A stretch of DNA of 64,000 nt, taken from positions 1-64,000 of the forward strand of contig NZ_WJPK01000002.1 of NCBI RefSeq assembly GCF_009649685.1. The letters are read 5' to 3'. Position numbers and translations under genes: made by a program. Below the pieces are notes generated by a model that had not been told where the DNA came from, ran no database searches, and was given only the letters and a program-made list of their open reading frames with translations. Shown here piece after piece: positions 52,258 through 61,060 of this stretch. The DNA comes from Flavobacteriaceae bacterium EG-1 (GTDB taxonomy: Bacteria; Bacteroidota; Bacteroidia; Flavobacteriales; Flavobacteriaceae). Position 1 is the stretch's first letter. Each line of letters opens with the position of its first letter.

Positions 52258-53454
52258 TTATAACCCTGCTTTTACCTGAACTTTTAAAGGATTTTTTAAA
52301 CAATTGTAATAGTAAACAATTTCCTTTTCAGGGTTATTAGAATCTACATTAAATACTAAATAGGCATTTTTCTCATAGTATTGACTTCCACTAGGAAATG
52401 TTTGTGTTGTGTCTGACAAAACACGATTCCAATACCTGCCATTTTTAGAAGATCGAGTTATTTTAGTGTGGGGATTATGTAATGGTGAAAGATGACCACT
52501 TTTATTAGAATTTTCATATTCTAAGCGAATTGACCCAAAACCATAACCCTTTTCCATATTATAGAATGCTAACCAATTGGCATCATCAGCAATATGATTT
52601 TCTTCAAGAAAATCCAATTCATCTGAATATAAATTCAAATGATTAACAGAACCATCTTTTTTAGTATATGCGATATGCGTAAAAAGACTATCCATCGTCA
52701 TTTCATCATTTCGCAAAAGATTTAATTCCACCTCTTTTTCTACTGTCATAGTAGACTCAAATAAAAAATATGGTAAATCTGCATAAAATTTATATCTACC
52801 TTCAAGGTGAATTTCAGGCACGCTATCTGTAACACCTGCACGTTCTTTTACAATACTGTAAGCATTGTCTTTTATTTTGTTTTTCGACCCTATTGGTAGG
52901 TCTTCTAAATTGAAATAATACTCAGAACTTGATTTTGAAAAGTTTGGAGCCCAATGCATAGCAATGTGTCCTCTTCTTAAAAGTTGTTTGTTAAAATCTT
53001 TAAGAACAACCCCATTTATTTGACCACCTCTATTATCATCCTCAGTACTAAAGGTAGCTTTGTACTTTAAATTATCTACCGTTAATTGATCTTTAGAAAG
53101 CATTGTCTTATTCTGAAATATTTTTGACTGCTCCCCTTTAACTATATTAACCTTGAAATTCTTTGTTTGATTAGCCGCTAGCGTAACTGGAAATATAATC
53201 TCATACTTATGTTGATACATTTCCAAATTTGAATTTACAATAGCTGCATAAGCTATAGTACCATCTTCAATATTTTTAAGTACAATCGACTCTTCATCAG
53301 TTAATTCACGATCCAAATCAACACTTGCATTCACATAATCTAAATGCCGTTCATAACCTGCCGACTCCGTAACAATTATTTCAGCAATGTTCTTAGAATC
53401 GGAACAGCTTAAACATAAAAAAAATAAAATAATATTTACTAAAATCCATTTCAT
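52258..53454 (-). CDS. Lipoprotein of unrecognised family, probably beta-sandwich
   Basis: I do not recognise this family with confidence. The 398-residue protein has a lipobox (FFLCLSC, Cys17). Residues about 22-100 have an N-terminal segment (ELTDEESIVLKNIEDGTIAYA, then EIIFPVTLAANQTKNFKV) like those preceding carbohydrate-active or DUF4861-type beta-sandwich domains. The remainder is strand-rich and aromatic (RRGHIAMHWAPNF, LPYFLFESTMTVEKEVELN, DDANWLAFYNMEKGYGFG). It overlaps the YceI gene upstream by 4 nt and lies 72 nt before the PSD1 gene, within the seven-gene unit. It may bind or modify the carbohydrate on which the PSD1/DUF1501 pair acts; this is inference only. Confidence 0.7.
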   Translation of the reverse strand: MKWILVNIILFFLCLSCSDSKNIAEIIVTESAGYERHLDYVNASVDLDRELTDEESIVLKNIEDGTIAYAAIVNSNLEMYQHKYEIIFPVTLAANQTKNFKVNIVKGEQSKIFQNKTMLSKDQLTVDNLKYKATFSTEDDNRGGQINGVVLKDFNKQLLRRGHIAMHWAPNFSKSSSEYYFNLEDLPIGSKNKIKDNAYSIVKERAGVTDSVPEIHLEGRYKFYADLPYFLFESTMTVEKEVELNLLRNDEMTMDSLFTHIAYTKKDGSVNHLNLYSDELDFLEENHIADDANWLAFYNMEKGYGFGSIRLEYENSNKSGHLSPLHNPHTKITRSSKNGRYWNRVLSDTTQTFPSGSQYYEKNAYLVFNVDSNNPEKEIVYYYNCLKNPLKVQVKAGL

Positions 53455-53984
53455 TCTTTAGTGAATATCAAATTAAATTTGACTGTCACCTCAGGACCAA
53501 CTACTACTTGACCAAACATAGCCGTTGGGGGCTCTATTTGATAATCTTCAAGTTTAAGACCATATTCACCAGAAATTTTTAAATTTTCACCTACTGTAAT
53601 TAAGTTACTAGAAATTTCTACTTCCTGAGATTTGCCTGCTATTTCTAAAGTACCAACCAAAGTTGATTCATTCTTTAATTCTTTTAAATCAAAAATAACT
53701 TGGGGATGCGTTTCTTTTTGTAAAGCTGCATGCATTTTTTTATCCATTGTCGCTCCACGTTCACTTTTAATATCAGCAACTGCAACTTCAAAAGTTACTG
53801 ATTTAAGTAATTTAGAGTCCGTACTCAATGCTCCTTTTAAAGTATTAGCAGTCACTTCCCAATCATGAACGGTTGATGTTCCTTCAATGGAAAGCTTACT
53901 GTCATTTGACAAGATATATGAGTCTTGAGCAAACCCAGACACCATAGAGATTATAAATAGAAACGTAAAAAAAATATTCTTCAT
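53451..53984 (-). CDS. YceI-family periplasmic lipocalin-like protein
   Basis: A 177-residue secreted protein with a signal peptide (ending SGFAQ, residue 20). It carries the YceI pattern: KLSIEGTSTVHDWEVTANTLKG at the start of the barrel (His in a conserved position), SERGATMDKKMHAAL, then HPQVIFDLKEL, and the final EVTVKFNLIF strand. YceI proteins bind isoprenoid-like lipids in a barrel and are often associated with cytochrome b561 or electron transfer. Here it is third gene of the minus-strand unit and overlaps the unknown lipoprotein by 4 nt. Its presence beside cytochrome-type proteins suggests a quinone-linked role (inference). Confidence 0.88.
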   Translation of the reverse strand: MKNIFFTFLFIISMVSGFAQDSYILSNDSKLSIEGTSTVHDWEVTANTLKGALSTDSKLLKSVTFEVAVADIKSERGATMDKKMHAALQKETHPQVIFDLKELKNESTLVGTLEIAGKSQEVEISSNLITVGENLKISGEYGLKLEDYQIEPPTAMFGQVVVGPEVTVKFNLIFTKE

Positions 53985-54012
53985 TTTGTAAAATATTATA
54001 CTATCAAAATTT

Positions 54013-55311
54013 TTATAAAACTGGAATTCCTGGATTCGGAATTACATAATTTCCGTCGTCCTTTGGCGCGTTTGGCATCTTCATATCCCATGTTAAATTT
54101 TCTGGAACAATACTCAAACTAGACTCTCTAGCATCTCTTAATTCAATAATCTTGCCAGATTCTATAGCCATTCTACCCATAATAGTTGTCATTGTACTTT
54201 CAGCACCATATTCCGTATTATTTACATATGGCTTTGTACCTAAAATAGCCCCAACAAAAACATCTTGTTCAATTTGCGAAGAAGAAGGGTCATCTTTATC
54301 ACGGTATCTCCAAAGTGAATTTCCTTTCAAATCTACTATCTGAAAACGTTCATCGGCCTTCGCTTTAGATCCTTGTATATTAAAACCCATTCGATTTGCA
54401 CAATTATCCATTTGCCTACATTGCACATGTAATTTGGTACCATCTGCATATTCAAATTCCGCATAATGATGGTCAAAAATTTCACCATGGTTGGGACCTT
54501 TAAGCATTGCTCTTCCACCCATACCACTTGCCTTAATGGGAAAATCTTTTTTAATCCAATTAACAACATCAATTTGATGAATGGCTTGACCTGCTAATTG
54601 ACCACCCCATAGCCAATTAAAATAATGCCAATTACTTATTTGATATTCTAACTCAGTCTGATTCGGTTTTCTCGGATGTACGGTGGCAATACCTACATTA
54701 TAATAAACATCCATAGAAAGCACATCACCAATATCACCAGCATGAATTTTAGACACCATTTTATTAAGTGCAATTTCGTATCTGGATTGCAGACCTACCA
54801 CTACATTCAATTTTTTTTCCGTAGCAGTTTTACCTACCTCGATTATTTTACGATATCCTGGTCCATCTACTGCTAATGGTTTTTCCATAAAAACATGTTT
54901 ACCATTTGCAATAGCATATTCAAAATGTGCTGGTCTAAAGCCAGGAGGTGTTGCCAAAATTACAGCATCACATTCGTCAATAACCTTTTTGTACGCATCT
55001 AATCCTAAAAACTGTCGTTCTTTTGGCACATTCACTTGTGTTGCGAAATCTTGAGAAACTCTTTGCACACTATTGTCCAGTTCATGTTGAAAAACATCAC
55101 CCATGGCCACTAATTGCACAGACTCAGAAGCTGTTAAGGCTTGAAATATTGCACCGGTACCGCGACCTCCACAACCTACTAGTCCAAGTTTAATTTTTTG
55201 CGCTCCTAATACATTTGCACTTGAAAAGGCTGGTAGATGACTAAACACCATTCCTGCTGCTACCGTTTTTGAAGTTTGTTTAATAAATTTTCTTCGGGGA
55301 TTCGTCTTCAT
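54013..55311 (-). CDS. Tat-exported Gfo/Idh/MocA oxidoreductase
   Basis: A 432-residue oxidoreductase with an N-terminal twin-arginine signal (NPRRKFIKQTSKTVAAGMVF, residues 4-23), so it is exported folded with its nucleotide. The Rossmann motif GLVGCGGRGTGAI and the catalytic EKP (HVFMEKPLAVDG) are intact. The C-terminal domain has WHYFNWLWGGQLAGQAIHQID, with the His of the substrate site. This resembles exported, tightly NAD-bound members such as glycosidases and 3-keto-sugar enzymes. Second gene of the seven-gene unit, 24 nt after the SUMF1-like gene and 28 nt before YceI. Substrate unknown. Confidence 0.86.
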   Translation of the reverse strand: MKTNPRRKFIKQTSKTVAAGMVFSHLPAFSSANVLGAQKIKLGLVGCGGRGTGAIFQALTASESVQLVAMGDVFQHELDNSVQRVSQDFATQVNVPKERQFLGLDAYKKVIDECDAVILATPPGFRPAHFEYAIANGKHVFMEKPLAVDGPGYRKIIEVGKTATEKKLNVVVGLQSRYEIALNKMVSKIHAGDIGDVLSMDVYYNVGIATVHPRKPNQTELEYQISNWHYFNWLWGGQLAGQAIHQIDVVNWIKKDFPIKASGMGGRAMLKGPNHGEIFDHHYAEFEYADGTKLHVQCRQMDNCANRMGFNIQGSKAKADERFQIVDLKGNSLWRYRDKDDPSSSQIEQDVFVGAILGTKPYVNNTEYGAESTMTTIMGRMAIESGKIIELRDARESSLSIVPENLTWDMKMPNAPKDDGNYVIPNPGIPVL

Positions 55312-55335
55312 AAATCAATTATCAAATTTAAAAAT

Positions 55336-56364
55336 CTATTCATCTAACACTTTTTGCCAGAATTTTTTCTGCTCTTCAGGTGACGGTTGAATTTTTGGGC
55401 TCACCAATCGAAAACCAACAAAGTTACTATCGGTAAACCACCAAAAACTCTTTGGAATTTGTGGATCTCTTTTTTGTAATTTTTTACTAGACCCAGTTCT
55501 TGAAGCAGAACGTAATTTATCTGGATCATCATCCCAAGACCCTCCTCTAATAACACGGGGATGAATTACCGTTGGTGTAATCCATGGATTCTTCTCTTCC
55601 GAATTTGCATATGCATCTTCCTTGTATTCATCAAGGGTCCATTCAGCTACATTACCATGCATATCATAAAGACCCCAAGCATTTGGAAGTTTAGTTCCTA
55701 CTTTCGCCGACTTATTATTCGACTTTTCATAGTAAACAGCATATTTATCTAACTCCTCTACTGAATCTCCAAATGAATAAGCAGTAGTAGAACCAGCTCT
55801 AGCTGCATATTCCCATTCTGCTTCTGTTGGTAGTCTATAGAATTTACCCGTAACAGTACTCAACCATTTACAAAAAACAAGTGCAGAATATGTAGACATA
55901 CTTATCGCTGGAAAACCTTCCTTACCCATTCCATAAGAAGGATCTTCATAGGGTGGACTAGGTCTACTAATAGCATCTATCTTAATAACTTTTTCATTAT
56001 CAAGTTTAACAAAGAGTTCTTGATTTTGCTTAAAGAACAATTCAAAAACATCCCAAGTCAATTCATATTTACCCATATAAAAACCATCTAAGGCAACTTG
56101 ATGTTGAGGACCTTCATCTGTTTTCCTATTCACTTCAGATTCCGGACTGCCCATTGTAAAATTTCCTGAAGGTATTTCAACCATTTCAAATGTTACCTCA
56201 GTGGCCGGAACTGATTGCGTGTAACCCTCTAGTTTTTGAGAAACCACAGGAGTTTTTCCGTCTTTTTCTGAAGTTACAGTGCTTGAAGATTTACATGCCA
56301 CTAAAAACACCATTAGAATACTAACGAAAGTAATTTTATTAAATCGCAACATTTTATTTATCAT
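55336..56364 (-). CDS. SUMF1/FGE-like lipoprotein without the catalytic cysteines
   Basis: A 342-residue lipoprotein (lipobox LVAC, Cys24) with a formylglycine-generating enzyme-like domain: VEIPSGNFTMGSPESEVNRK, YMGKYELTWDVFELFF, YRLPTEAEWEYAARAGSTT, GLYDMHGNVAEWTLDEY and the terminal RGGSWDDDPDKLRSASR. True FGEs have two cysteines in the RGGS region; here none is present, so it should not convert sulfatase cysteines. No sulfatase gene occurs in the window. Proteins of this type are common partners of PSD1/DUF1501 genes and may bind ligand or act structurally. It is the first gene of the seven-gene unit (24-nt gap to the oxidoreductase). Confidence 0.85.
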   Translation of the reverse strand: MINKMLRFNKITFVSILMVFLVACKSSSTVTSEKDGKTPVVSQKLEGYTQSVPATEVTFEMVEIPSGNFTMGSPESEVNRKTDEGPQHQVALDGFYMGKYELTWDVFELFFKQNQELFVKLDNEKVIKIDAISRPSPPYEDPSYGMGKEGFPAISMSTYSALVFCKWLSTVTGKFYRLPTEAEWEYAARAGSTTAYSFGDSVEELDKYAVYYEKSNNKSAKVGTKLPNAWGLYDMHGNVAEWTLDEYKEDAYANSEEKNPWITPTVIHPRVIRGGSWDDDPDKLRSASRTGSSKKLQKRDPQIPKSFWWFTDSNFVGFRLVSPKIQPSPEEQKKFWQKVLDE

Positions 56365-56737
56365 ATTTTCAATAATTATATTTAAGAATGTTCTACAAAG
56401 TTCTGCGTAAATAATACTAATACAATCACTATCGAATGTAAAGCAGAAGAAGCAATCCCTTTTTTCAATATTTTCACCGAATAGGATTCACCTCAAAATC
56501 ACATTTAAATTAACCGACAAGATAACATTTTTAATATACTTCAACCAATACCTATATTTTGAATTATAATATGATTCAATTGCCATAAATCAAAATTCAT
56601 AATTACAACAATCCGAACGTTTTTACATAAATAGCACAGATACAAACAATTAGATTATTTCTGCAAATTCACTTTGTCAATTTTAATTGAATATATATTA
56701 CATTTGAATGCTGTTATTCTAACAAATCCTTTTAAAA
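56365..56737. other. Divergent intergenic region, SUMF1-like / GIN-domain gene
   Basis: The 373 bases are AT-rich and gene-free. A good plus-strand promoter is visible at 56673-56706. No promoter of comparable quality was found for the minus-strand unit. Confidence 0.6.
56673..56706 (+). promoter_or_regulatory. Bacteroidota-type promoter of the GIN-domain gene
   Basis: TTTG (56673-56676) as -33 element and TACATTTG (56699-56706) as -7 element (TAnnTTTG) are separated by 22 bases. The predicted start is about 25 nt before the start codon at 56738. Confidence 0.65.
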
Positions 56738-57415
56738 ATGAAAAATTTATTATTCTCGTTGTTCACATTTATTTCCTTCACAACATTAGCTCAAGAAAAA
56801 ATAATCGAAGACCTAGATGATTTTACTCAAGTAAAAGCATTTGACCAAATTACTGTGACTCTTATAAAGAGTGATAAAAATCAACTTATTTTAATCGGTG
56901 ACGATATTGGCGATGTTAATATTGACAACAAAAAGGGACTACTGAAAATTAAGATGGATATTGAAAACCATATGGATGGAGACGATATAGAAGCTACTTT
57001 ATATTATTCTGGAGAATTAACGCTTTTAGACGCCAACGAAAATGCCAAGATTTTTTCAAAAGGAACATTTAAAAGCAATGACGCCAAACTAGCAGTACAA
57101 GAAGGTGCCGATATTGTAATGGAAGTTGAAATAGATAATCTTTATGTTAAATCGACATCTGGCAGCGAAGTTACGCTTACCGGAAAAGCAAAAACACAAG
57201 AAGTTGTTGCCAACGCTGGTGGAAAAGTTTACAATAAAGACCTAAGCTCTGAAGACACAAAAGTAACTGTTAATGCCGGAGGTACGGCTGAAATTAAAGC
57301 TTCGAATAAAGTTGACGCTAAAGTACGTGCTGGTGGAAAAATAACTATTTATGGCAATCCTAAAGAAGTTAACAAAGACAAGGTATTTGGAGGTAAAATA
57401 GAAGTTATTAAGTAA
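56738..57415 (+). CDS. Secreted GIN-domain (DUF2807) protein
   Basis: A 225-residue secreted protein with a signal peptide (ending TTLAQ, residue 19). The mature part is a right-handed beta-helix of the GIN/DUF2807 type: an opening DDFTQVKAFDQITVTLIKSD strand pair, then regular short repeats with TSGSEVTLTGKAKTQEV, NAGGKVYNKDL, VNAGGTAEIKASN and VRAGGKITIYGNPKEV. The NAGG/RAGG repeats are characteristic. Such proteins are common in Bacteroidota and are thought to be structural or adhesive; no enzymatic motif is visible. It has its own promoter (56673-56706) and is followed by a bidirectional terminator (57472-57504). Confidence 0.85.
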   Translation: MKNLLFSLFTFISFTTLAQEKIIEDLDDFTQVKAFDQITVTLIKSDKNQLILIGDDIGDVNIDNKKGLLKIKMDIENHMDGDDIEATLYYSGELTLLDANENAKIFSKGTFKSNDAKLAVQEGADIVMEVEIDNLYVKSTSGSEVTLTGKAKTQEVVANAGGKVYNKDLSSEDTKVTVNAGGTAEIKASNKVDAKVRAGGKITIYGNPKEVNKDKVFGGKIEVIK

Positions 57416-57471
57416 ACCTATTATTTCACTTTCTTCAAAAACTAAATCAAATCAGAATACATTTTAAATAC

Positions 57472-57504
57472 AAAAATCCCGATGAAACTTTCATCGGGAT
57501 TTTT
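57472..57504. terminator. Bidirectional terminator between GIN gene and tRNA-Val
   Basis: AAAAATCCCGATGA (57472-57485) pairs with TCATCGGGATTTTT (57491-57504), so both strands end in a T-run. It serves the GIN gene on plus and tRNA-Val on minus. Confidence 0.8.
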
Positions 57505-57511
57505 AATTAAG

Positions 57512-57586
57512 TGGGCAATGAGGGATTCGAACCCCCGACCCCCTCGGTGTAAACGAGGTGCTCTGAACCAACTGAGCTAATTGCCC
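57512..57586 (-). tRNA. tRNA-Val (anticodon TAC)
   Basis: On the minus strand the acceptor stem GGGCAAT pairs perfectly with ATTGCCC, with U8-A9 and GCTC D-arm following. The anticodon arm is CCTCG-TTTACAC-CGAGG (anticodon TAC), and the T-arm contains GGTTCGAATCC. Discriminator A at 57512. CCA is not encoded. Confidence 0.95.
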
Positions 57587-57659
57587 CACTGCTTATCCGC
57601 TTAGGAGGGTGCAAATATAAACTAGTTTTTGAGATGCCAAAAGAAAAAAAAGAAAAATA

Positions 57660-58871
57660 TTAAACAACTTCGGCGACTACGAACGTACTTCCTCCTATAA
57701 ATATAAAATCATGCTTAGTTGCCTCCTGTCTAGCGACAGCATAAGCTTCTTCAACATTTTTGAATATCATTCCTTTAATCCCATATTTTAAGGCCTTTTC
57801 TTTCAATTCTAAAACTTCTAGACCTCTTTGAATATTAGGTCTAGTGAAATAATAAATTGCATCCTTTGGAAAAAGAGGCAATATTCCTTCAAGATTTTTA
57901 TCCTTAACAAATCCTAAAACAATATGTAATTTTTGAAATTTTTGCTTTTCTAATTGTTGTAGTACTTCAATTAAACCCTCCTTATTATGAGCAGTATCAC
58001 AAACTATGGTAGGGTTTTCACCTAAAACCTGCCACCTACCTAATAAACCTGTATTTTCTAACACCTTGAATAATCCTCTTTTTATGTGCTCTTCAGTTAT
58101 TTCAAACCCCTTAAGTTGTTTAACCACCTCAACAACTCCCTTAATGTTTTTCTTTTGATAAGCACCTAATAGGGAAGTACTATATTCTTCATGCGATTTT
58201 TGATCTGCAAAAACAATACTAACATTTCTTTCTTTTGAGATTTTCAGAAAAGTATCTGCAATCTCTTCTTGAAATTCAGATATTACCACAGGAACCCCTT
58301 CTTTAATTATACCTGCCTTTTCTATTGCAATTTTCCCTAATGTATCACCCAATATATCCACATGATCCAATCCAATATTGGTAATTAATGACACTTCGGG
58401 TGTAATAATATTAGTAGAATCTAGCCTACCCCCCAATCCAACTTCAACAATTGCTATATCTACTGAATTCTCAGCAAAGTAATCGAATGCCATACCTACA
58501 GTCATTTCGAAAAACGAGAGCTTGTTTTCCTGCAAATACTTCCTATGACTTGCAATGAAATTGACAACATAATCTTTATCAACAGATTTGCCGTTAACTC
58601 GTATTCGTTCTCGAAAATCTCTTAGATGTGGGGAAGTGTAAAGCCCTGTTTTATATCCAGCCTCTTGCAATATAGAAGCCAACATATGACTACTTGAGCC
58701 TTTACCATTGGTACCTGCTACATGTATACTTTTAAATTTACTCTCGGGATTTCCTAAATAATGTGCTAGGGAAATACTTTTATCAAGTTTTGCATTTAGG
58801 GCTTTTTTACCTTTTTGCTGATACATTGGAAGTTGGCTAAACATCCAATCTAAAGTCTCTTTATAGGTCAC
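57660..58871 (-). CDS. folC: Bifunctional folylpolyglutamate synthase / dihydrofolate synthase
   Basis: A 403-residue cytoplasmic ligase that adds glutamate to dihydropteroate and folates. Family signatures: IHVAGTNGKGSSSHMLASIL (P-loop, about 50-68), TSPHLRDFRERIRVNG, SVDIAIVEVGLGGRLDSTN, ITNIGLDHVDILGDTLGKIA, and CDTAHNKEG in the C-terminal domain. The length is typical of bacterial FolC. Its start codon overlaps the stop of the tonB-like gene by 4 nt, so it is the last gene of an exbB-exbD-tonB-folC unit. A tRNA-Val gene follows 73 nt downstream on the same strand. Confidence 0.93.
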   Translation of the reverse strand: MTYKETLDWMFSQLPMYQQKGKKALNAKLDKSISLAHYLGNPESKFKSIHVAGTNGKGSSSHMLASILQEAGYKTGLYTSPHLRDFRERIRVNGKSVDKDYVVNFIASHRKYLQENKLSFFEMTVGMAFDYFAENSVDIAIVEVGLGGRLDSTNIITPEVSLITNIGLDHVDILGDTLGKIAIEKAGIIKEGVPVVISEFQEEIADTFLKISKERNVSIVFADQKSHEEYSTSLLGAYQKKNIKGVVEVVKQLKGFEITEEHIKRGLFKVLENTGLLGRWQVLGENPTIVCDTAHNKEGLIEVLQQLEKQKFQKLHIVLGFVKDKNLEGILPLFPKDAIYYFTRPNIQRGLEVLELKEKALKYGIKGMIFKNVEEAYAVARQEATKHDFIFIGGSTFVVAEVV

Positions 58872-59812
58872 TCCCCTAACTTAAAATTCACAACTACAAA
58901 ACCTACCTGCTGACTAGGCGCATTAGAATCTAAATTCCATTTATGCTTAAAAGCAGTTTTCTTTGCTGGTTCTAACAAACACGAGCTATTATTGGTAGTA
59001 CCTCGCACACCAGGTGTAGCACTAATTACATTTCCATTCTTATCAACCACAATTTTCACTACTACTCTTCCAGCCTCATTACATTGCTGGGCAACCTTAC
59101 CACGACTAACCAAAGATCTTCCGTTGAGCCCATAACCACCTGTTCCGCTTCCCGATCCAGGACTTCCATAATAGCTAGTTGCATAAGGATCACCATCAGG
59201 TGAACCTTTATCACCTGCTCTATTGTCATCGCCTTCTGAACCTGAAGCAGTTCCATCAGATTTGTTTAAACCGCCCATCAATTCATCAAGCTTTTTCTTC
59301 TTAGCCTCTTGTTCTTTTCTAGCTTTCTCTTCCGCTTCCCGTTTTTCTTGAGCTATTTTAGCAGCCTTAGCCTTTTCCCTTTGTATGGCCTCATCTCTTT
59401 TACGCTGTGCCTCTTTCGCTGCATTCTCAGCTTTTTGTTTCGCTTCTTTTGCCTGTTTAATTTTTATAGCCTCTTCACTTTCTTGGGTAAGTACTTTTTC
59501 TGAAGGAGTCTCTTTTTCCGCTACTGCTACAGGTTCTTCTTCGACTACTTCTTCCACAGCCTCTTCTATCACTTCTTCTTGTATTGTAGGTTCAACTGGA
59601 GGCGTATCCAATGGCTCTGAGCGTATTTTCTCTTTAGGTTGTACATTTCCAGACCCAAAGTTTGTAGTACCAAAATTAACAGATATACCCATTTCTTCAG
59701 GAGGATCCATATAAGTCATCCCTATATAGAATAAGATAAGTACAAGCGCACTTAAAATAGCGGTTGTAATTGTAAATGATTTTTTCTTGTGTCTCGTATC
59801 TAGTAAAGGCAT
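58868..59812 (-). CDS. tonB: TonB-family energy transducer
   Basis: A 314-residue inner-membrane/periplasmic protein: a cytoplasmic start, one transmembrane segment (about 14-33), and a periplasmic linker with Glu/Pro/Val-rich (EEVIEEAVEEVVEEEP) then Lys/Ala/Glu-rich coiled-coil sequence (about 110-180). A Gly/Ser-rich stretch (about 185-230) and a C-terminal domain (about 232-314) with AGRVVVKIVVDKNGNVISA and a single Cys in each of two loops (Cys238, Cys278 by approximate count) complete it. It would transmit the ExbBD proton-motive energy to TonB-dependent transporters such as the SusC here. The exbD gene lies 109 nt upstream and folC overlaps its end by 4 nt. Confidence 0.82.
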   Translation of the reverse strand: MPLLDTRHKKKSFTITTAILSALVLILFYIGMTYMDPPEEMGISVNFGTTNFGSGNVQPKEKIRSEPLDTPPVEPTIQEEVIEEAVEEVVEEEPVAVAEKETPSEKVLTQESEEAIKIKQAKEAKQKAENAAKEAQRKRDEAIQREKAKAAKIAQEKREAEEKARKEQEAKKKKLDELMGGLNKSDGTASGSEGDDNRAGDKGSPDGDPYATSYYGSPGSGSGTGGYGLNGRSLVSRGKVAQQCNEAGRVVVKIVVDKNGNVISATPGVRGTTNNSSCLLEPAKKTAFKHKWNLDSNAPSQQVGFVVVNFKLGE

Positions 59813-59921
59813 TGGGCCAACTCTTTTTTCAAGTTCAAATCAAAAATGCTGCCAAAAAGTAGCAAACACTAAATTAAACAATATGTAGGTATGATGTGAG
59901 CGTACTTTTTATAAAATCAAG

Positions 59922-60314
59922 TTAATTAGGCCTAACAGCCAAAATAACCTTGTAATTATTTCTATTTGCGATATCCATCACATTTACAGCCTCTTTTATA
60001 GCAACACTTTCCTCTGCTCTAAGAATTATTGTTGGCTTATCTTGTCCGTCCAAAGCCTTTTTCAATTCAACTTCAATATAATCTCCATTAATTCTTTCGT
60101 TATTTACGAAATACTGTAAATTCTTATCAATACTTACCGAAACATTTTGAGTATTCGTAGACTTCCCTTTCGCTTTTGGCAATAGTAAATCTAAGGCATT
60201 TGGAGAATTAGCTGTTAACATGAAAAATATCAACAAGAGAAAAACTATGTCGGTCATTGACGACATACTAAAATCGGGACTAACCTTATTTCTTCCTTTC
60301 AATTTCATAAACAA
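59922..60314 (-). CDS. exbD: ExbD/TolR-family biopolymer transport protein
   Basis: A 130-residue protein with one transmembrane segment (about 19-37) containing the conserved Asp in SMTDIVFLLLIFFML, the proton-binding site of ExbD/TolR/MotB-like subunits. The periplasmic domain follows (NVSVSIDKNLQYFVNNERI, then PTIILRAEESVAIKEAVNVM). It starts 3 nt after the stop codon of the exbB gene. Together with ExbB and the TonB-like protein it forms the motor that energises outer-membrane transport. TolR is the alternative name; the linked tonB-like gene favours ExbD. Confidence 0.9.
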   Translation of the reverse strand: MFMKLKGRNKVSPDFSMSSMTDIVFLLLIFFMLTANSPNALDLLLPKAKGKSTNTQNVSVSIDKNLQYFVNNERINGDYIEVELKKALDGQDKPTIILRAEESVAIKEAVNVMDIANRNNYKVILAVRPN

Positions 60315-60317
60315 CTA

Positions 60318-61010
60318 CTAAAGAGGTTCGTTCAATAAATCTAAAAACTCTACAGCATTGGCTTCCATTTTATGAACAACCTTATCCGTTCTATTAACCA
60401 AGTGATTATAACCTATATACGCAATAATTCCGACAATAAGACCAGCAACAGTAGTGGTCATTGCCGTGTAAATTCCTGAAGCCAAAGACCCCATTTCTGC
60501 TTGCCCTCCACTAGTTGCCATTTCGTGAAATGCTAAAATCATACCGATAACGGTCCCTAAAAATCCAATCATCGGGGCGGCCCCCGCAACAGTTGCTAAA
60601 ACACTAACATTTTTTTCCAACTTATATACCTCTAATGTTCCTGCATTTTCAATAGCTGTATTTATATCATCAAGAGGCTTGCCAATTCTAGACACACCCT
60701 TCTCTGTTAACCTAGCTACTGGAGAATCTGTTTGAGCACATAACATTTTTGCTGCATCAAGTTTACCGCTTGTTACATAATCTCTAATTTGATTCATGAA
60801 ATTCTTATCTATTTTAGAAGCTGCTTTAATAGCAAAAAGTCTTTCAAAATAAATATAGCAAGCAACAAATAATAAAATAAACAAAACTCCTATTATTACG
60901 ATACTACCAGTACCACCGCTAAAAATTAAATCTATTACAGAAAGCGTTTTTTCTTCCGAAAGTGCCTCACCCATTGCTGGATCTTGTGCTAGGTCTTGAA
61001 AAATTGACAT
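60318..61010 (-). CDS. exbB: ExbB/TolQ/MotA-family proton channel protein
   Basis: A 230-residue inner-membrane protein with three transmembrane segments (about 31-52, 130-152, 178-200). The conserved block AAPMIGFLGTVIGMILAFHEM, followed by SGIYTAMTTTVAGLIVGIIAYIGYN, is the MotA/TolQ/ExbB signature. It is the first gene of the exbB-exbD-tonB-folC unit, with a 3-nt gap to exbD. The 50-nt gap to nhaD upstream holds no obvious terminator, so read-through from nhaD is possible. Confidence 0.92.
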   Translation of the reverse strand: MSIFQDLAQDPAMGEALSEEKTLSVIDLIFSGGTGSIVIIGVLFILLFVACYIYFERLFAIKAASKIDKNFMNQIRDYVTSGKLDAAKMLCAQTDSPVARLTEKGVSRIGKPLDDINTAIENAGTLEVYKLEKNVSVLATVAGAAPMIGFLGTVIGMILAFHEMATSGGQAEMGSLASGIYTAMTTTVAGLIVGIIAYIGYNHLVNRTDKVVHKMEANAVEFLDLLNEPL

Positions 61011-61060
61011 ATAAATTCCCTTTGATTAGTTGCTTTAATAACGGTAGTTTATCGATTAAA

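Noticed and set aside
55336-56364. Sulfatase-maturation system for a sulfated-polysaccharide locus
   Set aside because: The FGE-like protein lacks the catalytic cysteines and no sulfatase gene was seen in the window.
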